Origin: Antedon mediterranea
Lineage: Eukaryota > Echinodermata > Crinoidea > Comatulida > Antedonidae
Assembly: GCF_964355755.1 (NCBI RefSeq)
Contig: NC_092679.1
Coordinates: 15,800,932-15,864,931 of the forward strand
Direction: 5' to 3'
Length of the DNA stretch: 64,000 nt
Part shown: piece by piece, positions 62,801 through 64,000 of the stretch
How positions within the stretch are numbered: the stretch's first letter is position 1
Layout of the letters: every line of letters starts with the position of its first letter
Position numbers and translations under genes: made by a program
The notes under the pieces: generated by a model
The model's input: only the letters and a program-made list of their open reading frames with translations
What the model was told of the DNA's origin: nothing
The model's database searches: none

Positions 62801-63837
62801 CCAACCACAACATGCTATGTGACAGTGCGGGCAAAATGCTATATTACTTTCTGCAAAAGGCGACAATCGGCAAAAATTTAAACTTTCATTGATGATAATT
62901 TTGGCAATATCTGTAAAGTAAAATGGAGATTTACTCAGCAATTGAAAATCTAAAAATTGTGTATTAAAAAAATCATAAAATAAAAGTTTTATCCACTGAT
63001 AATAGTCAATTAGATCCCATTGGAAAAAAAGAGTTTTATATACAAAAACAAGATTTATTTTTGAAAAATCGTTAATTTAGAGTTTAAAAAGTGTTTACAA
63101 ATTATAGATTTTTAGGAAATAACCCAGTGAAAGTTTTAAGCAAATATCTACACAGCATACATCTATGAAACATTGAATGTATATTTGTATAAAATAGCAA
63201 AATGAATGGAGGATATGAAGTGAAAATAAAGCAAACAAATAAAAGAAAGCAATCCCTACAAATGGAATTGATTTATATAAAAAATTAAGTAAAATTGAAT
63301 ACTAAAAGTCAAAATAAAATAAATAGCTTCTATTTTTTATCCAGCAAATGTAATAAATGTAGGAAATTTATCAATGAAATGGAAAAAAAAAATCACTAAA
63401 GCTACCCTCATTTGGTAAACCCTAGACTATTATTATTCACTTTCCCGTGAAATAAACGTGGGACAATATAACACTAAGGCTATTAAAGGGACAGTCCTAT
63501 TAAAGGGACAAGCCTATTAAAGGAACAGTCCTATTAAGGGGACAACCCTATTAAAGGGACAAGCCTAAGCCTATTAAAGGGACAAGCCTATTAAAGGGAC
63601 AGTCCTATTAAAGGGACACTTTGTTTGGTCTACTATTCTACTGTATATGATGTTTAAAATTGGCAAATGTTCTTTAATGAGTAATTATCTAAAAATGGGT
63701 TTCAGGGTAAAAAAACCCAAAAAAATGTGTTGCGATGAAGAGATAATGGTCCAAAATGGAAAACACCAAGCATCTGTGACAAACGAGTGACACACATCAC
63801 AGATACGTACTTTGTTTCTGCCGCTGTAGACGACGCA
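44669..63837 (-). CDS. SIPA1L-like (spine-associated RapGAP) gene, 3' exons only
   Basis: Exons in order of transcription: 63811-63837 (tentative microexon), 60761-60874, 50376-50559, 45406-45466, 44669-44812. Phases agree at every junction and all introns are GT-AG. Encoded landmarks are FPLPDNASHLDWQNLVATASRAFE, then a basic serine-rich linker, then a C-terminal leucine-zipper coiled coil. The coiled coil runs LAHELSRERSEKQSLEDQIEKL into NMRLQEESQTASTQLRKFTEWFF and ends SIDRQ before TAA. This order and wording match my memory of the C-terminal end of SIPA1L proteins, Rap GTPase-activating proteins with RapGAP and PDZ domains. Those domains would lie beyond the right edge of the window. Introns of about 5-10 kb are long for this window. 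Family call moderately sure; which paralog is unknown. Confidence 0.65.
45406..45466 (-). CDS. SIPA1L-like penultimate exon
   Basis: Acceptor TTTCTTTAG, donor CGG|GTAAGA. Encodes DLNTPHDKGQIKKLAHELSR after completing a split glycine codon. It begins the coiled coil finished by the last exon. Confidence 0.7.
45467..50375. other. Intron of SIPA1L-like gene (about 4.9 kb)
   Basis: AT-rich. A SINE-like remnant with a minus-strand B-box-like GAGTTCAAATC lies at about 45850-45960. GTGTCCC/TTCTACT transposon-end fragments lie at 47155-47205 and 47945-47985, and a MITE at 50155-50313. Short frames at 47366-47680 and 48463-48726 show no domain and are not called. Confidence 0.5.
50155..50313. mobile_element. 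TTAA-flanked MITE, copy 3 (best preserved ends)
   Basis: TTAA at 50151-50154 and 50314-50317 flanks AGCTCTGTCTACACTAT ... ATAGTGTAGACAAAGC. The internal palindrome is partly duplicated (two GTGCCCAAATATAGTA-type blocks). A TTAA duplication is typical of piggyBac-type transposition. Confidence 0.8.
50376..50559 (-). CDS. SIPA1L-like linker exon
   Basis: Acceptor TTAATTTCAG, donor AATGG|GTACGT. 184 nt encoding a polar, basic linker (SDHHNGKVASVDRL ... RRYKSQQKTP-like, with FQRNYMGRKDVRYRSSGG). Phase 1 in, phase 2 out, matching both neighbours. Confidence 0.7.
51498..51791. mobile_element. TIR element with CCCCTTTCACACCAAAA ends
   Basis: ATACCCCTTTCACACCAAAA at the left and TTTTGGTGCGAAAGGGGTAT at the right form about 20-bp inverted termini, with TA next to each end. 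The interior repeats CTCCGGAG and TTTTGGTGTGAAAGG several times. About 294 bp, no coding capacity, richer in GC than its surroundings. Confidence 0.75.
54670..54730 (-). CDS. Candidate alternative first coding exon of SIPA1L-like gene
   Basis: On the minus strand an ATG opens 20 codons (MRLNIFKTFYQRGTYHLPCD) plus one base, followed by a good donor G|GTAGGT. The phase-1 end joins in frame to the exon at 50376-50559. Upstream sequence to about 55130 has more CpG than its surroundings and a TATAAAG near 55141. This would give a short isoform lacking the RapGAP part. Expression is unknown. Confidence 0.4.
55455..55612. repeat. Imperfect inverted repeat (MITE-like)
   Basis: Arms CAGTATCATAGGC...GTAATACAGTGTC and GACACTGTATTAC...GCCTATGATACTG are about 45 bp each, around a 70-bp loop. 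Confidence 0.6.
56246..56656 (+). repeat. 22-bp minisatellite
   Basis: About 17 imperfect copies of CTAAATAACTGCACTCGAGAGG, with some units shortened (for example CTAGATAGCTGCATGAGGGG). The core runs nearly perfect from 56320 to 56460 and decays toward both edges. Confidence 0.85.
58544..58661. mobile_element. TTAA-flanked MITE, copy 4 (internally shortened)
   Basis: TTAA then GCTCTGTCTACACTATCAAA at the left, TTTGATAGTGTAGACAGAG at the right. One arm of the internal GTGCCCAAATATGG palindrome is lost. Confidence 0.75.
60761..60874 (-). CDS. SIPA1L-like exon with conserved LPD...DW..LV block
   Basis: Acceptor CCTTTTTCAG, donor GAAG|GTAAGT. Encodes SDSVSQTGSTPAVF followed by PLPDNASHLDWQNLV and ATASRAFE. 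Phase 1 in and out. Confidence 0.75.
61313..61470. mobile_element. TTAA-flanked MITE, copy 5
   Basis: TTAA (61309-61312) precedes GCTCTGTCTACACTATAAC. The right end is GATAGTGTCGACAGAGC. The GTGCCCAAATATGGTAGTGA block is duplicated, as in copy 3. Confidence 0.75.
63476..63619 (+). repeat. 17-bp minisatellite built on CCTATTAAAGGGACA
   Basis: About eight units of CCTATTAAAGGGACAAG or the variant ending CAGT. The same word (CTATTAAAGGGACAG) occurs singly at about 44178-44193 inside a transposon-like remnant. Confidence 0.8.
63811..63837 (-). CDS. Tentative 27-nt microexon of SIPA1L-like gene
   Basis: A TTAACTAAAG acceptor and a GTACGT donor enclose 27 nt encoding RRLQRQKQ plus split codons. 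The phase (2 in, 1 out) joins correctly to the exon at 60761-60874 and would make the split codon Asn. The acceptor lacks a strong pyrimidine tract. Confidence 0.4.
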
Positions 63838-64000
63838 CTTTAGTTAATAAGAGAAGGAACAAAAATTCTTGTTAATTTGTGAGTGTAAATATCTAGTTTG
63901 GTGTTACCCCTTTACTAAAGCATGCATGCAGTTAAAGTAAAAACACCTTCAATATTATACAAATATTGCAAAAGTCAGAGTGCGTTAGTGGAGATGCGGC

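Larger units (their letters stand above)
60875..63810. other. Intron of SIPA1L-like gene (about 2.9 kb)
   Basis: AT-rich. It contains MITE copy 5 (61313-61470) and a 17-bp minisatellite (63476-63619). The open frame at 62124-62408 has no recognisable domain and is not called. Confidence 0.45.

Overview
This window is animal nuclear DNA: spliced genes with GT-AG introns, AT-rich intergenic sequence, many small transposon relics and frequent TAGGCCTA words. The gene content (CENP-F with a CAAX tail, a SIPA1L-type RapGAP, SLC44 choline-transporter-like proteins) fits a bilaterian. The repeat style suggests an invertebrate deuterostome, possibly an echinoderm; that placement is an impression, not a demonstration.

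Layout. (1) 1-18940: a tandem family of intronless SLC44 (CTL) genes on the + strand. Two intact copies lie at 2436-4649 and 16314-18494, and the left edge of the window looks like the 3' flank of another copy. Their upstream flanks are near-identical duplicates. The second flank is split by a 9.2-kb array (5897-15109) of head-to-tail units, A-A-B-A-B-B, with nested terminal hairpins. The first flank is the matching empty site, so the insertion ends are known to within 2 bp. The array looks like a rolling-circle (Helitron-like) non-autonomous element. (2) 20767-22717: a three-exon + strand gene for a secreted sphingomyelinase-type phosphodiesterase with a C-terminal hydrophobic tail. (3) 24077-38615, minus strand: a complete 13-exon CENP-F-like gene. 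Every intron phase agrees, the model gives 3368 residues, and it ends in the farnesylation box CKIQ. A CCAAT plus CDE/CHR-like promoter lies near 40.55 kb. (4) 44669-63837, minus strand: the 3' exons of a SIPA1L-like (spine-associated RapGAP) gene with very long introns and a candidate internal alternative first exon.

The sphingomyelinase and CENP-F genes are convergent. The genes are functionally unrelated: membrane transport, lipid hydrolysis, mitosis/kinetochore and Rap signalling. The rest is introns and intergenic DNA with TTAA-flanked MITEs, other TIR elements, a 1.2-kb foldback element, a LINE 3' end, two minisatellites and SINE-like remnants. All similarity judgements were made by eye; no search was run.
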